Shown piece after piece: positions 1 to 7,424 of a stretch of 54,300 nt of DNA; the stretch's first letter is position 1; every line of letters starts with the position of its first letter. Origin of the DNA: Bacteroidales bacterium (GTDB lineage Bacteria > Bacteroidota > Bacteroidia > Bacteroidales > P3); NCBI GenBank assembly GCA_017555745.1, contig JAFZFU010000017.1, positions 1 through 54,300 on the forward strand. The letters run 5' to 3'. Both the position numbers and the translations under genes were made by a program. The notes below the pieces were generated by a model that saw nothing but the letters and a program-made list of their open reading frames with translations, ran no database searches and was not told the origin of the DNA.

Positions 1-591
1 CCATTAGCAATGGCAATATTGGGAGCATTGCTATACTTTGCACCTCTATACCTCGAAGGTCTTGCCGCCAACTGGGAGATAATAATATTTATAGTAGGTA
101 TAATACTGCTGGCTGTAGAGCTGTTTGTTATTCCGGGTTTTGGAGTAGCAGGTGTGGCAGGTATAATATTTATAATAGGTGGTTTGGCATTAAGCCTGGT
201 AGGAAACATCGGATTCGATTTCTCGCTAGTACCTACCAGCAATATGATACAAAGTTTCTCTACCGTGATAATATCTATCACTATAGCATTCCCGATATGT
301 ATATGGCTGGGCAAAAAGATGTTTACCAACAAAACTTTTGCTCCAAAACTAGCGTTGGTTACCGAACAAAAAGCCACCGAAGGTTATACAGTATCGTTGC
401 CGGAATTTGACAGCTTGGTAGGAAAAGAAGGCATAGCCGAAACCATACTACGCCCTTCGGGAAAAGTAAGAGTAGAAAACGACATATACGATGCAGTGGC
501 ACAAGTGTCATATATAGAAAAAGGGGAGAAGGTGAAAGTGATAATGCACGAAAATTCTAACCTTGTGGTGGAAAAAAATAGTGCAAAATAG
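1..591 (+). CDS. NfeD family membrane protein, 5' end outside window
   Basis: The reading frame is open at base 1, so this is the C-terminal part of a larger gene; the ATG at 10 is probably internal. The visible part has three to four closely spaced hydrophobic segments rich in Gly, Ile and Leu (window residues about 1-110). A soluble region of about 80 residues follows, ending in the pattern GxxGIAET..RPSGKVRVENDIYDAVAQ, which is the OB-fold typical of NfeD proteins. In the family, long NfeD proteins carry an N-terminal ClpP-like serine protease that cuts stomatin-type partners; whether it is present lies outside the window. The gene ends 53 bases before the rpsP promoter, so it is a separate transcript. 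The family call is secure, the full length unknown. Confidence 0.85.
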   Translation, partial: PLAMAILGALLYFAPLYLEGLAANWEIIIFIVGIILLAVELFVIPGFGVAGVAGIIFIIGGLALSLVGNIGFDFSLVPTSNMIQSFSTVIISITIAFPICIWLGKKMFTNKTFAPKLALVTEQKATEGYTVSLPEFDSLVGKEGIAETILRPSGKVRVENDIYDAVAQVSYIEKGEKVKVIMHENSNLVVEKNSAK

Positions 592-619
592 CATAAAAAT
601 GAACAAAATGAAAAAAAAG

Positions 620-651
620 TTTTGCAGATTGAAATAAAATGTGTAACTTTG
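620..651 (+). promoter_or_regulatory. Bacteroidota-type promoter of rpsP
   Basis: A TTTTG (-33) at 620-624 and TAACTTTG (-7) at 644-651 are separated by 19 bases, matching the TTG/TAnnTTTG consensus of Bacteroidota. Transcription should begin near 655, giving a leader of about 50 bases before the rpsP ATG at 704. Confidence 0.75.
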
Positions 652-703
652 CAAACTGAAAAATAAAATCAATAATTTATAAACACTTAAAAAACAATTA
701 ATT

Positions 704-1228
704 ATGCCTGCAAGAATTAGATTACAACGTCATGGTAAAAAGAATCAACCTTTTTATCACATTGTAGTTGCGGATGGTCGTGCACCACGAGATGGAAAAT
801 TTATAGAAAAAATAGGCACGTACAACCCAATGACAAACCCTGCACAAATCGTATTGGATATTGACAGTGCTGTACAATGGTTAAAAAATGGTGCTCAACC
901 AAGCGATACTGCTAAAAGAATATTGTCGTACAAAGGAGTATTGTTGAAAAGACACTTGCAAATAGGTGTTGAAAAAGGCGCTATTTCGCAAGAACAAGCT
1001 GACGTAAAATTCAACCAATGGTTGCAAGAAAAAGAAAACAAAATAGCAAATAAACGTAGCGCTCTTGAAAACGAAGCTCGTTCGAACAGAAAAGCTCGTT
1101 TGGAAGCAGAACAAAAAGCTAACGAAGCTAAAGCTGCTGCTGTAGCTGCTAAGAGAAGTGCTGCTGAAGCTGCTGCTGCTACTGAAGAAGCTGCTGCTGC
1201 TACTGAAGAAACTGCTAATCAAGAATAA
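704..1228 (+). CDS. rpsP: 30S ribosomal protein S16
   Basis: The first 80 or so residues are a canonical S16 (starts MPARIRLQRHGKKNQPFYHIVVAD and continues with the GTYNP segment). S16 is an early assembly protein of the 30S subunit that binds 16S rRNA. The protein is 174 residues, about twice the length of the E. coli protein. The extra C-terminal part is a basic helix (about 85-130) followed by a low-complexity Ala/Glu tail made of repeated AAA-TEE units encoded by repeated GCT codons. Such extended S16 proteins are usual in Bacteroidota. The gene has its own promoter and terminator, so it is monocistronic. Confidence 0.97.
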   Translation: MPARIRLQRHGKKNQPFYHIVVADGRAPRDGKFIEKIGTYNPMTNPAQIVLDIDSAVQWLKNGAQPSDTAKRILSYKGVLLKRHLQIGVEKGAISQEQADVKFNQWLQEKENKIANKRSALENEARSNRKARLEAEQKANEAKAAAVAAKRSAAEAAAATEEAAAATEETANQE

Positions 1229-1250
1229 GATAAATTTTTCTTCATAATAG

Positions 1251-1287
1251 AAACGATTATTTGCAAATGTGGATAATCGTTTTTTTG
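1251..1287 (+). terminator. Intrinsic terminator of rpsP
   Basis: Arms AAACGATTAT (1251-1260) and ATAATCGTTT (1273-1282) form a 10-bp stem directly followed by a run of T, 23 bases after the rpsP stop. Confidence 0.85.
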
Positions 1288-1366
1288 TGTAGAACTTATT
1301 TCTTTTTGATAGTATATTGATTATCAGTTTGATAATATTAAATATCAATATTCATTGTAAATTTAG

Positions 1367-1397
1367 TTGCAAAGTTCTGTAAAAATGAGTAATTTTG
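1367..1397 (+). promoter_or_regulatory. Promoter of the DUF177-rpmF operon
   Basis: TTG at 1367-1369 and TAATTTTG at 1390-1397 are 20 bases apart. Because the -7 box overlaps a possible TTG start at 1395, that start lies upstream of the transcript and the ATG at 1419 must be the real one. Confidence 0.75.
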
Positions 1398-1418
1398 CAA
1401 TTTGGTAAAAGAACAAAA

Positions 1419-1949
1419 ATGACAGAAAAGGTAGATACAAAAATACAGTTTAGTGGCTTGAAGTCAGGGCGATATACCTATGATTTTGTGTTAGGTAAAT
1501 TGTTTTTCTCGTCTTTCGAAAACGAAAATTTGGAAGATGGAGAGGTTAAGTTTTCTGTTGTGATGGAAAAAGGCGAACATTTGCTTACTTTCTACTTTTC
1601 TTTTGCCGGATATGTAAGTTCGATATGCGATAGATGTTTGCAGCCTTTGGAAATACCGGTTTCGGGCGAAGAAACATTGTTTGTAAAGTTTAGCGATACT
1701 GAAAACAGTGATGACGAAAATATCATTGTGGTACCCGAAAACGAATATCAAATAGATTTATCGCACGTGATGTACGAGTATGTAGCCACAGCGTTGCCTA
1801 TACGCCACGTACACCCCGATGATGAGAACGGATTGTCGACATGCGATAGTGAAATGCTTAACTTGTTGGACAAGATGCAACAAAAAGACGATGATGAAAA
1901 AGAAATAGATCCCCGTTGGGAAAAATTAAAGGAATTAAAAGTAAAATAA
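1419..1949 (+). CDS. DUF177 (YceD-like) protein
   Basis: A protein of 176 residues starting MTEKVDTKIQF. It has the DUF177 layout: an N-terminal beta-rich part, a central CDRC-LQP segment (about residues 69-75), an acidic EEN stretch, and a C-terminal HVHPDDENG...CDSEM segment. DUF177/YceD proteins almost always lie directly before rpmF, as here (16 bases apart), and in plants and bacteria are linked to 23S rRNA or ribosome accumulation. The two Cys pairs could bind a metal, which is inference. The start was chosen from the promoter at 1390-1397. Confidence 0.9.
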   Translation: MTEKVDTKIQFSGLKSGRYTYDFVLGKLFFSSFENENLEDGEVKFSVVMEKGEHLLTFYFSFAGYVSSICDRCLQPLEIPVSGEETLFVKFSDTENSDDENIIVVPENEYQIDLSHVMYEYVATALPIRHVHPDDENGLSTCDSEMLNLLDKMQQKDDDEKEIDPRWEKLKELKVK

Positions 1950-1965
1950 TAAAAATAATAGAATT

Positions 1966-2151
1966 ATGCCACATCCAAAACACAGGTTTTCACAAACCAG
2001 AACAGCAAAAAGAAGAACTCACGATAAAGTTGAGGCTGCTCAATTAACGACATGTACCAATTGTGGTGCTCAAGTTATGTACCACCATGTATGTCCCGAA
2101 TGCGGATATTACAGAGGAAAATTAGCTATCGAAAAAAACGTTGAAGCTTAA
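1966..2151 (+). CDS. rpmF: 50S ribosomal protein L32
   Basis: A 61-residue protein with the L32 N-terminus MPHPKHRFSQTRTAKRRTHD and a zinc ribbon formed by CTNCG (about residues 31-34) and CPECG (about 44-47). It is a small component of the large ribosomal subunit. It is co-transcribed with the DUF177 gene and stands upstream of plsX, the conserved yceD-rpmF-plsX order that links ribosome and lipid synthesis. All four zinc-binding Cys are present, so this is the zinc-containing form. Confidence 0.97.
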   Translation: MPHPKHRFSQTRTAKRRTHDKVEAAQLTTCTNCGAQVMYHHVCPECGYYRGKLAIEKNVEA

Positions 2152-2179
2152 TTTTCGTATATTATAAATTAAACATTGT

Positions 2180-2221
2180 ACAGGAAGTGCTTTTTCAATA
2201 TTGTGATAAAGTACTTCTTGT
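2180..2221 (+). other. Imperfect hairpin between rpmF and plsX
   Basis: ACAGGAAGTGCTTT (2180-2193) pairs with AAAGTACTTCTTGT (2208-2221), allowing one G-U pair and one mismatch. There is no strong T-run after it. It may partially terminate or process the transcript between rpmF and plsX. Confidence 0.4.
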
Positions 2222-2312
2222 GCGTGTGTAATTTATTTTTATCCGTTTTTATAGCAACGGATTTCGTAAAGGAAAACAGTCTGTTGCACCAATTATTTTA
2301 ATACATAAAAAG

Positions 2313-3251
2313 ATGAGAATTGGATTAGATGTAATGGGTGGCGATTTTGCTCCCAAAGCTACTATGGAAGGAGCTGTAAAAGCTGCTAAAATGTTAGGCA
2401 ATGATGATAAGATTGTGTTGATAGGACAACAATCTGCCATTATGCAAGAATTGGAACGTTTACAAGAAACCCCTTCTTTGTTTGATATCGTGGATGCCGA
2501 CGAAGTGATAGAAATGGACGATAAGCCGGTAAAAGCGCTAAAACAAAAGCCCAATTCTAGTTTAGCCGTAGGTTTTCGTTTGTTAATGGAAGGTAAAATA
2601 GACTCGTTTGCAAGTGCAGGTAATACCGGTGCTATGCTTGTGGGTGCTATGACTACCGGTGTGCTTGAAGGTGTGCTTCGTCCTTGTTTGATGACGGCTT
2701 TGCCTCGTATAGACGGTGGTGTATGCTTGTTGGTAGACTCCGGTGTAAACCCCGATTGCAAACCCGAAAACTTATATCAATTTGGTTTGTTAGGCAGTAT
2801 GTATGCAAAATGTGTGCTTAAAATAGACGAGCCTAAAGTAGGTTTGCTAAACTTAGGCACCGAAGCCGGAAAGGGTAACCTTCTTACCACTGCCGCTTAT
2901 CAGTTGATGAACGAAACTAAAGATTTTAACTTTATAGGAAACGTAGAACCTCGTACATTGTTTAATAGCAATTGCGACGTGTTTGTTTGCGATGGATTTG
3001 TGGGCAACATGATGCTTAAACTGTTGGAAACATTCTGGTATACTACCACCAAACGCGGTCATACCGATGAGTACTTGGCTCGCTTTAACTATGAACTTTA
3101 TGGCGGAACACCGATATTGGGTGTAAACAAGCCTGCTATAGTAGGACATGGTATTTCGAGTGCTTTGGCTATACAAAATATGATACTTCAATCGAGAGAT
3201 ATAGCTAATGCCAACTTGGCCGAAAATTTGAAAACAATGCTAAATAAATAA
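2313..3251 (+). CDS. plsX: Phosphate acyltransferase PlsX
   Basis: A 312-residue protein, full length for PlsX. It opens with the family signature MRIGLDVMGGDFAPKATMEG and contains the conserved AGNTGAMLVGAM segment (about 107-118), LLNLGTEAGKGN (about 198-209) and CDGFVGNMMLK near 227. PlsX converts acyl-ACP and phosphate to acyl phosphate, the acyl donor for PlsY in phospholipid synthesis, and is a peripheral membrane enzyme. It lies 161 bases after rpmF with a weak hairpin between them. A clear terminator follows, so it ends the transcription unit. Confidence 0.96.
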   Translation: MRIGLDVMGGDFAPKATMEGAVKAAKMLGNDDKIVLIGQQSAIMQELERLQETPSLFDIVDADEVIEMDDKPVKALKQKPNSSLAVGFRLLMEGKIDSFASAGNTGAMLVGAMTTGVLEGVLRPCLMTALPRIDGGVCLLVDSGVNPDCKPENLYQFGLLGSMYAKCVLKIDEPKVGLLNLGTEAGKGNLLTTAAYQLMNETKDFNFIGNVEPRTLFNSNCDVFVCDGFVGNMMLKLLETFWYTTTKRGHTDEYLARFNYELYGGTPILGVNKPAIVGHGISSALAIQNMILQSRDIANANLAENLKTMLNK

Positions 3252-3275
3252 TATTAGATTATAGCTTTGAACAAG

Positions 3276-3315
3276 AAGAACGATTTCATAGTATTATGAT
3301 TTCGTTCTTTTTTTA
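3276..3315 (+). terminator. Terminator of plsX
   Basis: AAGAACGA (3276-3283) pairs with TCGTTCTT (3302-3309), with inner TCAT/ATGA pairing, then seven T. It lies between convergent genes and could serve both strands. Confidence 0.85.
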
Positions 3316-3351
3316 TCCCAATTTCTTGAAACGCAAACGCTGCCTTGTGTT

Positions 3352-4527
3352 TTATAAGCAAATGTTTGTCAAAAGATGATATATGCCTATGCCCAAATAA
3401 TTGGCTATTGCGTAGCCCATCAAACCGACGCCTATACCGGTAAGAACAACATCTTTGTTGCCCAAAGTGGCCGCCACCAATGGAACGAAAGGAGGCGAAT
3501 TGATAAGAGATATGGAACTTACCAAAACAGTGTCGCCATCGAGATTGAATATCTTGCCAAACAATATCTGCAAAACTATAGAGCCGAAGATGGTAAAGAA
3601 AATATAGTAGAGAATGAAAATATTGTCGATAAGATTGATATCGTTGATGTTGACCATATTGGCTATCGAAAAGCAGAATACGTATACGCAATACAATCCC
3701 AAGTCGAACGACTGTTCGATAGCGCGCAAAGGCTTAAAAAACGATATCCCGAGCGATAAAGTGGTGAGGGCAAGTATAAGCACCGCAGTACTGTTGCTCG
3801 AAGGTATAAGCAGTGATATGCAATACGATATAGCCGCTATTGCCAATGCCGCCGCTATGGCTCCTACCGATCCGCGCCATCTTTCTTTGCCAAACAAGGC
3901 CTTGTGATTGTCTGTTTCAAAATATTGGGTAAGAGAGGAATGGGAGGTGGAAATATGTTTGGGTAAAAAATAACGTACCACCCTTTTGCCACAAAATATT
4001 ACAAACAACAAGTATATACCCGTAACTATCAAATCGTAACTTGTAACCAATAGATATAAGTTATTTGGCAGGCTGACCGATTGGCTGATAGGTCCTATAT
4101 TGGGTATTCCTCCGGTGTATATGCCGGCCATGGAGGCACTTATTTTGGCAAAATCGTCGTTGGAAATACCGGTTGCCGACGACATTGGGTTGAAGATGAA
4201 AAATCCGCCTACGATTACGATTATCACACTGATAAGTCCTGTAAGGAACGCTTTTACAGCTATCTTGGTAGACCATTTGCCAAAGTTGCAGCTCATAAGC
4301 ATAAGAGGTATGGCTATAGGCACCGATATATTTCCTGCCCAGTTGCAAATATTTATGGAACTGCTGTTTAATATCCCTATATTTCCTATTATCAATCCTA
4401 TGCAATAAAGTACCATCATGGGGCTGATTTTGTTTATAAAACTCCATCTGCGGGATAGCAGTACCACCGACAACGGCACTCCCAAAAGGTAAATAATGCT
4501 AATTATTGTAGTTAAAATTTCTGACAT
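3352..4527 (-). CDS. DUF819 family multi-pass membrane protein
   Basis: A 391-residue, almost entirely hydrophobic protein with about ten membrane segments. Recognisable DUF819 features are the N-terminal pattern PMMVLYCIGLIIGNIG, the central GGIPNIGPIS loop after a long membrane segment, and a C-terminal half of similar architecture ending with NSPPFVPLVAATLGNKDVVLTGIGVGLMGYAI broken across two helices. The family is related in fold to sodium/substrate symporters, but its substrate is not known. The gene is alone, convergent to plsX, with a -7 box 42 bases upstream of its start. Confidence 0.85.
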   Translation of the reverse strand: MSEILTTIISIIYLLGVPLSVVLLSRRWSFINKISPMMVLYCIGLIIGNIGILNSSSINICNWAGNISVPIAIPLMLMSCNFGKWSTKIAVKAFLTGLISVIIVIVGGFFIFNPMSSATGISNDDFAKISASMAGIYTGGIPNIGPISQSVSLPNNLYLLVTSYDLIVTGIYLLFVIFCGKRVVRYFLPKHISTSHSSLTQYFETDNHKALFGKERWRGSVGAIAAALAIAAISYCISLLIPSSNSTAVLILALTTLSLGISFFKPLRAIEQSFDLGLYCVYVFCFSIANMVNINDINLIDNIFILYYIFFTIFGSIVLQILFGKIFNLDGDTVLVSSISLINSPPFVPLVAATLGNKDVVLTGIGVGLMGYAIANYLGIGIYHLLTNICL

Positions 4528-4569
4528 ATAATGCTTTATATCTTATCCAATAAATCGTATTATCTTCTG

Positions 4570-4577
4570 CAAAGGTA
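4570..4577 (-). promoter_or_regulatory. -7 element for the DUF819 gene
   Basis: On the minus strand this reads TACCTTTG, a full TAnnTTTG match, about 40 bases before the start codon. No clear -33 element was found. Confidence 0.55.
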
Positions 4578-4682
4578 CGATTTTTTTTCGTAACGACACA
4601 TGGTGGTCTACTCTCTAAGCAATCAGTTTAAAACAGTTTCTTACCTCGTCAAGCATCGTCTGGTGTTGTACCTGCTCCTTTT

Positions 4683-4945
4683 GTAATGTTGTAATGTTGT
4701 AATATTTTTGGCTCAGCTATCGTTTGGTAGATTACAAGACAACGAGACAACAAGTGGCTGCCGCTTTGTGGGTGGTCTTGTTCTTTTTGTCTTGTGAGCA
4801 TTGAGAATTTGAACTTTATTGTCGAAAGGCAAAGGGTATAGAGTGATTGGGCATTGCGCCATGAGCCATGAGTTGTGAGCCGGCGTAGCCTCCAAAATTC
4901 TGTAATTCCGTAAATCCCTAGTTTCGTGATTCCATAATTCCGGTG
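4683..4945. repeat. Mosaic of dispersed intergenic repeats
   Basis: Three repeat pieces occur here that recur elsewhere in the window. (1) 4683-4708 has the GTAATGTTGTAATGTTG type also present as an inverted pair at 5400-5675. (2) 4734-4764 is a 31-base piece whose reverse complement recurs at 26394-26424 with two mismatches. (3) About 4898-4940 carries 'attacgg/atttacgg/atcacgg'-type units, matching those at 26231-26256. The pieces are in the same order on the minus strand here as on the plus strand at 26.2-26.4 kb. No coding potential is evident in this stretch. Confidence 0.65.
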
Positions 4946-4994
4946 AGGACACTGATACACAGAGTATGAAAAATATTACAAGCATTGCTGCCAT
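4900..4994 (-). pseudogene. Truncated secreted-protein gene start (signal peptide stub)
   Basis: On the minus strand an ORF starts at 4994 with MAAMLVIFFILCVSVSS, a plausible signal peptide. After about 20 residues it runs into the repeat-derived sequence (about 4900-4940) and continues to 4713 with no recognisable protein character. A good promoter lies upstream (5066-5096), and a second -7 match, TACTTTTG, at 4999-5006. The simplest reading is a secreted-protein gene whose body was deleted or replaced by repeats. A short real secreted peptide cannot be excluded. Confidence 0.4.
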
Positions 4995-5065
4995 AGTTCA
5001 AAAGTATGTTTTTTGATTGTTCCCCAGTCAATTACATCGCATTAGCGTAATTGTGAAATGTATTG

Positions 5066-5096
5066 CAAAGATACAACTTTTTTACGGCATACGCAA
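5066..5096 (-). promoter_or_regulatory. Promoter reading into the 4994 stub
   Basis: On the minus strand TTG (5094-5096) and TATCTTTG (5066-5073) are 20 bases apart, a complete Bacteroidota promoter that today reads only into a gene stub and repeats. Confidence 0.5.
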
Positions 5097-5145
5097 GCAA
5101 AAACTCATAAATATAAAACGATTTTTTAGAAGTTGCCTTTATTCA

Positions 5146-5286
5146 AAAGAGGTAAGCTATACAAATGCAGCAGGATGGGGTACGATAATCATAAATCCAT
5201 GGCCCGATACCATTGTGGAGGGATATTTTGACCTTACTATTCCGACGATAACCGGAGATAGCACCGGCTCCGAATTTGAAGGATAA
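5146..5286 (+). pseudogene. 3' remnant of an unidentified gene
   Basis: An open frame with protein-like composition (NAAGWGTIIINPWPDT, then VEGYFDLTIPTITGD) ends at 5286. It is followed by a strong terminator 12 bases later, as at a real gene end. Upstream the frame loses protein character and the only ATG is far away (5017). I do not recognise the family; the pattern of a short beta-rich tail suggests the end of a secreted or lipoprotein gene. Best explained as the C-terminal remnant of a deleted gene, possibly the same deletion that removed the body of the 4994 stub. Confidence 0.45.
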
Positions 5287-5298
5287 AACAAGAAATAT

Positions 5299-5333
5299 GA
5301 CGAGTTTTGTAGATTACAGAACTCGTCTTTTTT
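5299..5333 (+). terminator. Strong intrinsic terminator after the remnant
   Basis: GACGAGTTTTGT (5299-5310) and ACAGAACTCGTC (5316-5327) form a 12-bp stem with one mismatch and a 5-base loop, followed by six T. Confidence 0.85.
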
Positions 5334-5399
5334 ATATAACTACTGAAAATTAATGCAAGATATCAAAACGTGTCACGATGTAACGTTACAACTATACAC

Positions 5400-5675
5400 A
5401 AAATATTACTACATTACTACATTACAAAATGAGTGCACATAATATGCAAAAATCAAAGATTTGCATTAACTGCTTAAAAATGTGTGTGTTAAATCAATAT
5501 AGGTATACTATATTAGTATATATATATTAATATAAATATTAATATATATATACGTATAATACTATATAATTGTTCTTTATTATATTATAAATCAATTGCT
5601 TATCTCAAAAAATGGCATTTTGTTACATTTTGTTACTCATTTATTACATGTAATGTAGTAATGTAGTAATATTTT
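5400..5675. repeat. 25-bp inverted repeat bracketing an AT-rich tract
   Basis: Left arm 5400-5424 and right arm 5651-5675 are perfect reverse complements (core TAATGTAGTAATGTAG). The 226 bases between are extremely AT-rich, with alternating TATATA and ATTAAT runs at about 5500-5570 and TTTGTTAC units at about 5620-5640. No ORF is seen inside. A third, direct relative lies at 4683-4708. It could be a small non-autonomous element. Confidence 0.6.
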
Positions 5676-5742
5676 CTGTAAAGTAATGTTTTTTAGTAAT
5701 CATATTTGCGCTAAAATAATGATATACCGTCGTTTGTTTCAT

Positions 5743-5777
5743 ACCCGGGTCTCGTGGTTTTGACGGTATATCGTCAA
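5743..5777 (+). repeat. Composite palindrome repeat, copy 1
   Basis: ACCCGGGT (5743-5750), 9 bases, then TTGACGGTATATCGTCAA (5760-5777), an 18-bp near-perfect palindrome. The same two palindromes at the same 9-base spacing recur at 14767-14854 (twice) and 36240-36274. A half-site GATATACCGTC at 5721-5731 adds a further inverted element here. Confidence 0.75.
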
Positions 5778-5867
5778 TTTGATGCCGATTATTCGTGAAG
5801 TTTTGTGTATCGTTCGTGTATGGCTATTTTCTAATAGTTTGAATGTTAGAGTGTAGGAATTGTGTAC

Positions 5868-5889
5868 AAAAATGTATCGATACATTTTT
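5868..5889. promoter_or_regulatory. Perfect 22-bp palindrome at the peptidase promoter (candidate operator)
   Basis: A perfect palindrome with core ATGTATCGATACAT runs into the -33 region (5888-5891) of the promoter for the two peptidase genes. Its position suits a repressor or activator site. It is A/T-flanked and followed by T residues, so an upstream terminator function is an alternative. Confidence 0.5.
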
Positions 5890-5919
5890 TGTTTTATTCA
5901 AAAAAAAATCGTATCTTTG
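5888..5919 (+). promoter_or_regulatory. Promoter of the tandem peptidase operon
   Basis: TTTG (5888-5891) and TATCTTTG (5912-5919) are 20 bases apart. The leader to the ATG at 5993 would be about 70 bases. Confidence 0.75.
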
Positions 5920-5992
5920 TACATCATAAAATGGATATTGGAGTACGTATATTTTTGATACATAGTGAAATAAATAAATAAAACACAAAATA

Positions 5993-7393
5993 ATGAAACT
6001 GAAATATGTATTATTGGCATCGTTGATGTTTGTAAATGCAAATTTTGCACACTCGCAAGAAAAGGGTATTTCGGACGAAGTACTTAAAAAACTACAAAAT
6101 TCCTATGGAAATACACCATCGGATAAAGCGATACGCAATGCCATACAAACTAACGATATAAACAAATTGGCAATAAATGCCGACAATAGAACAGCTTTCG
6201 ATAGTTATTTTTCGCATCAGGTAAAATCGAGAGCTATTACCGACCAAAAATCATCGGGCCGTTGCTGGATGTTTACAGGTATGAATGTGTTGCGTGCCAA
6301 AGCAATAAGCAAACATAATTTGCCTTCCAACTTTCAATTCTCGCAAGTGTATACCTTCTTTTGGGATCAGTTGGAAAAATCAAACCTCTTTTTACAAGCC
6401 ATTATTGACACCAGAAAGCTTGATATGACCGACAAAACGGTTGAATGGCTTTTTAAAAATCCCATAGGCGATGGCGGACAATTTACGGGAGTGGCCAATC
6501 TTATATCAAAATATGGTTTGGTGCCCGCCGATGTAATGCCCGAAACTTATAGCAGCGAGCATACTTCGCGAATGTCGAATTTGTTGAGTTTGAAACTTAG
6601 AGAGTATGGCTTGGAACTTAGAGAGATGTCGACTGCCAAAGGTATGACCGACCAAAAGTTGCAAGCATGCAAAGCCGAAATGTTGGAAACGGTATATCGT
6701 ATGTTGGCGTTGAATTTAGGAGTGCCACCTGCCGAATTTACATGGACACGCACCGATGCCAACGGCAAACCGGTATCTACTAAAACATATACTCCAAAAT
6801 CGTTCTACGAAGAGTTCGTAAACGAAGATTTTTCGAAATACTATATGATAATGAACGACCCCACCAGAGAGTATTACAAGGTGTATGAGATAGAATATGA
6901 CCGCCATGTATACGACGGCGAAAACTGGAAATATTTAAACCTTCCGATGGAAGAGATAGCCGAAATGGCCATAGCATCTATCAAAGACAGCGTAATGATG
7001 TACTTCTCCTGCGATGTGAGCAAGTTCTTGGATCGTGAGAAAGGTTTTATGGATGTAAATAACTTCGATTATGGTTCATTGATGGGAACTACCTTTGGTA
7101 TGGACAAAAAACAACGTGTGTCTACCTTTGCCAGCGGTTCGTCGCATGCCATGACATTGTGTGCAGTGGATTTAGACGAAAACGGTAAACCAAAAAAATG
7201 GATGGTAGAAAACAGTTGGGGACCAAGTTATGGACATAACGGATTCCTTATAATGACAAACGAATGGTTTAACGAATATATGTTCCGTTTGGTGGTAGAA
7301 GAAAAATACATCCCTGCCAAAACCAAGAAATTGTTAGAACAAAAAGCTATAATGCTTCCACCTTGGGATCCTATGTTTATGCCAGAAGAATAA
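5993..7393 (+). CDS. Secreted bleomycin-hydrolase-type aminopeptidase (C1B)
   Basis: A 466-residue protein with the full papain-like C1B layout. Residues 1-21 form a signal peptide ending AHSQ, so the enzyme is exported, unlike the cytosolic PepC of lactic acid bacteria. The catalytic triad is visible: Cys91 in SSGRCWMF preceded by the oxyanion Gln85, His385 in SSHAMTLCAV, and Asn407 in VENSWGP. The NFQFSQVYTFFWDQLEK stretch is characteristic of PepC/BLMH. The family cleaves N-terminal residues from peptides inside a hexameric barrel whose C-terminus controls access. The gene is first in a two-gene operon with another C1 peptidase 31 bases downstream. Substrate is not predictable from sequence. 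Confidence 0.93.
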   Translation: MKLKYVLLASLMFVNANFAHSQEKGISDEVLKKLQNSYGNTPSDKAIRNAIQTNDINKLAINADNRTAFDSYFSHQVKSRAITDQKSSGRCWMFTGMNVLRAKAISKHNLPSNFQFSQVYTFFWDQLEKSNLFLQAIIDTRKLDMTDKTVEWLFKNPIGDGGQFTGVANLISKYGLVPADVMPETYSSEHTSRMSNLLSLKLREYGLELREMSTAKGMTDQKLQACKAEMLETVYRMLALNLGVPPAEFTWTRTDANGKPVSTKTYTPKSFYEEFVNEDFSKYYMIMNDPTREYYKVYEIEYDRHVYDGENWKYLNLPMEEIAEMAIASIKDSVMMYFSCDVSKFLDREKGFMDVNNFDYGSLMGTTFGMDKKQRVSTFASGSSHAMTLCAVDLDENGKPKKWMVENSWGPSYGHNGFLIMTNEWFNEYMFRLVVEEKYIPAKTKKLLEQKAIMLPPWDPMFMPEE

Positions 7394-7424
7394 TAAAAAT
7401 AAATATCAATTAATACTTTAAAAA

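Noticed and set aside
881..1348. Long minus-strand ORF over rpsP rich in Ser and Phe
   Set aside because: It is the reverse complement of the Ala/Glu-repeat tail of S16 and of its terminator; no protein features of its own.
4649..4960. Minus-strand ORF of 103 codons in the repeat-rich gap
   Set aside because: It is made of dispersed repeat sequence, has no promoter in the right place and no domain features.
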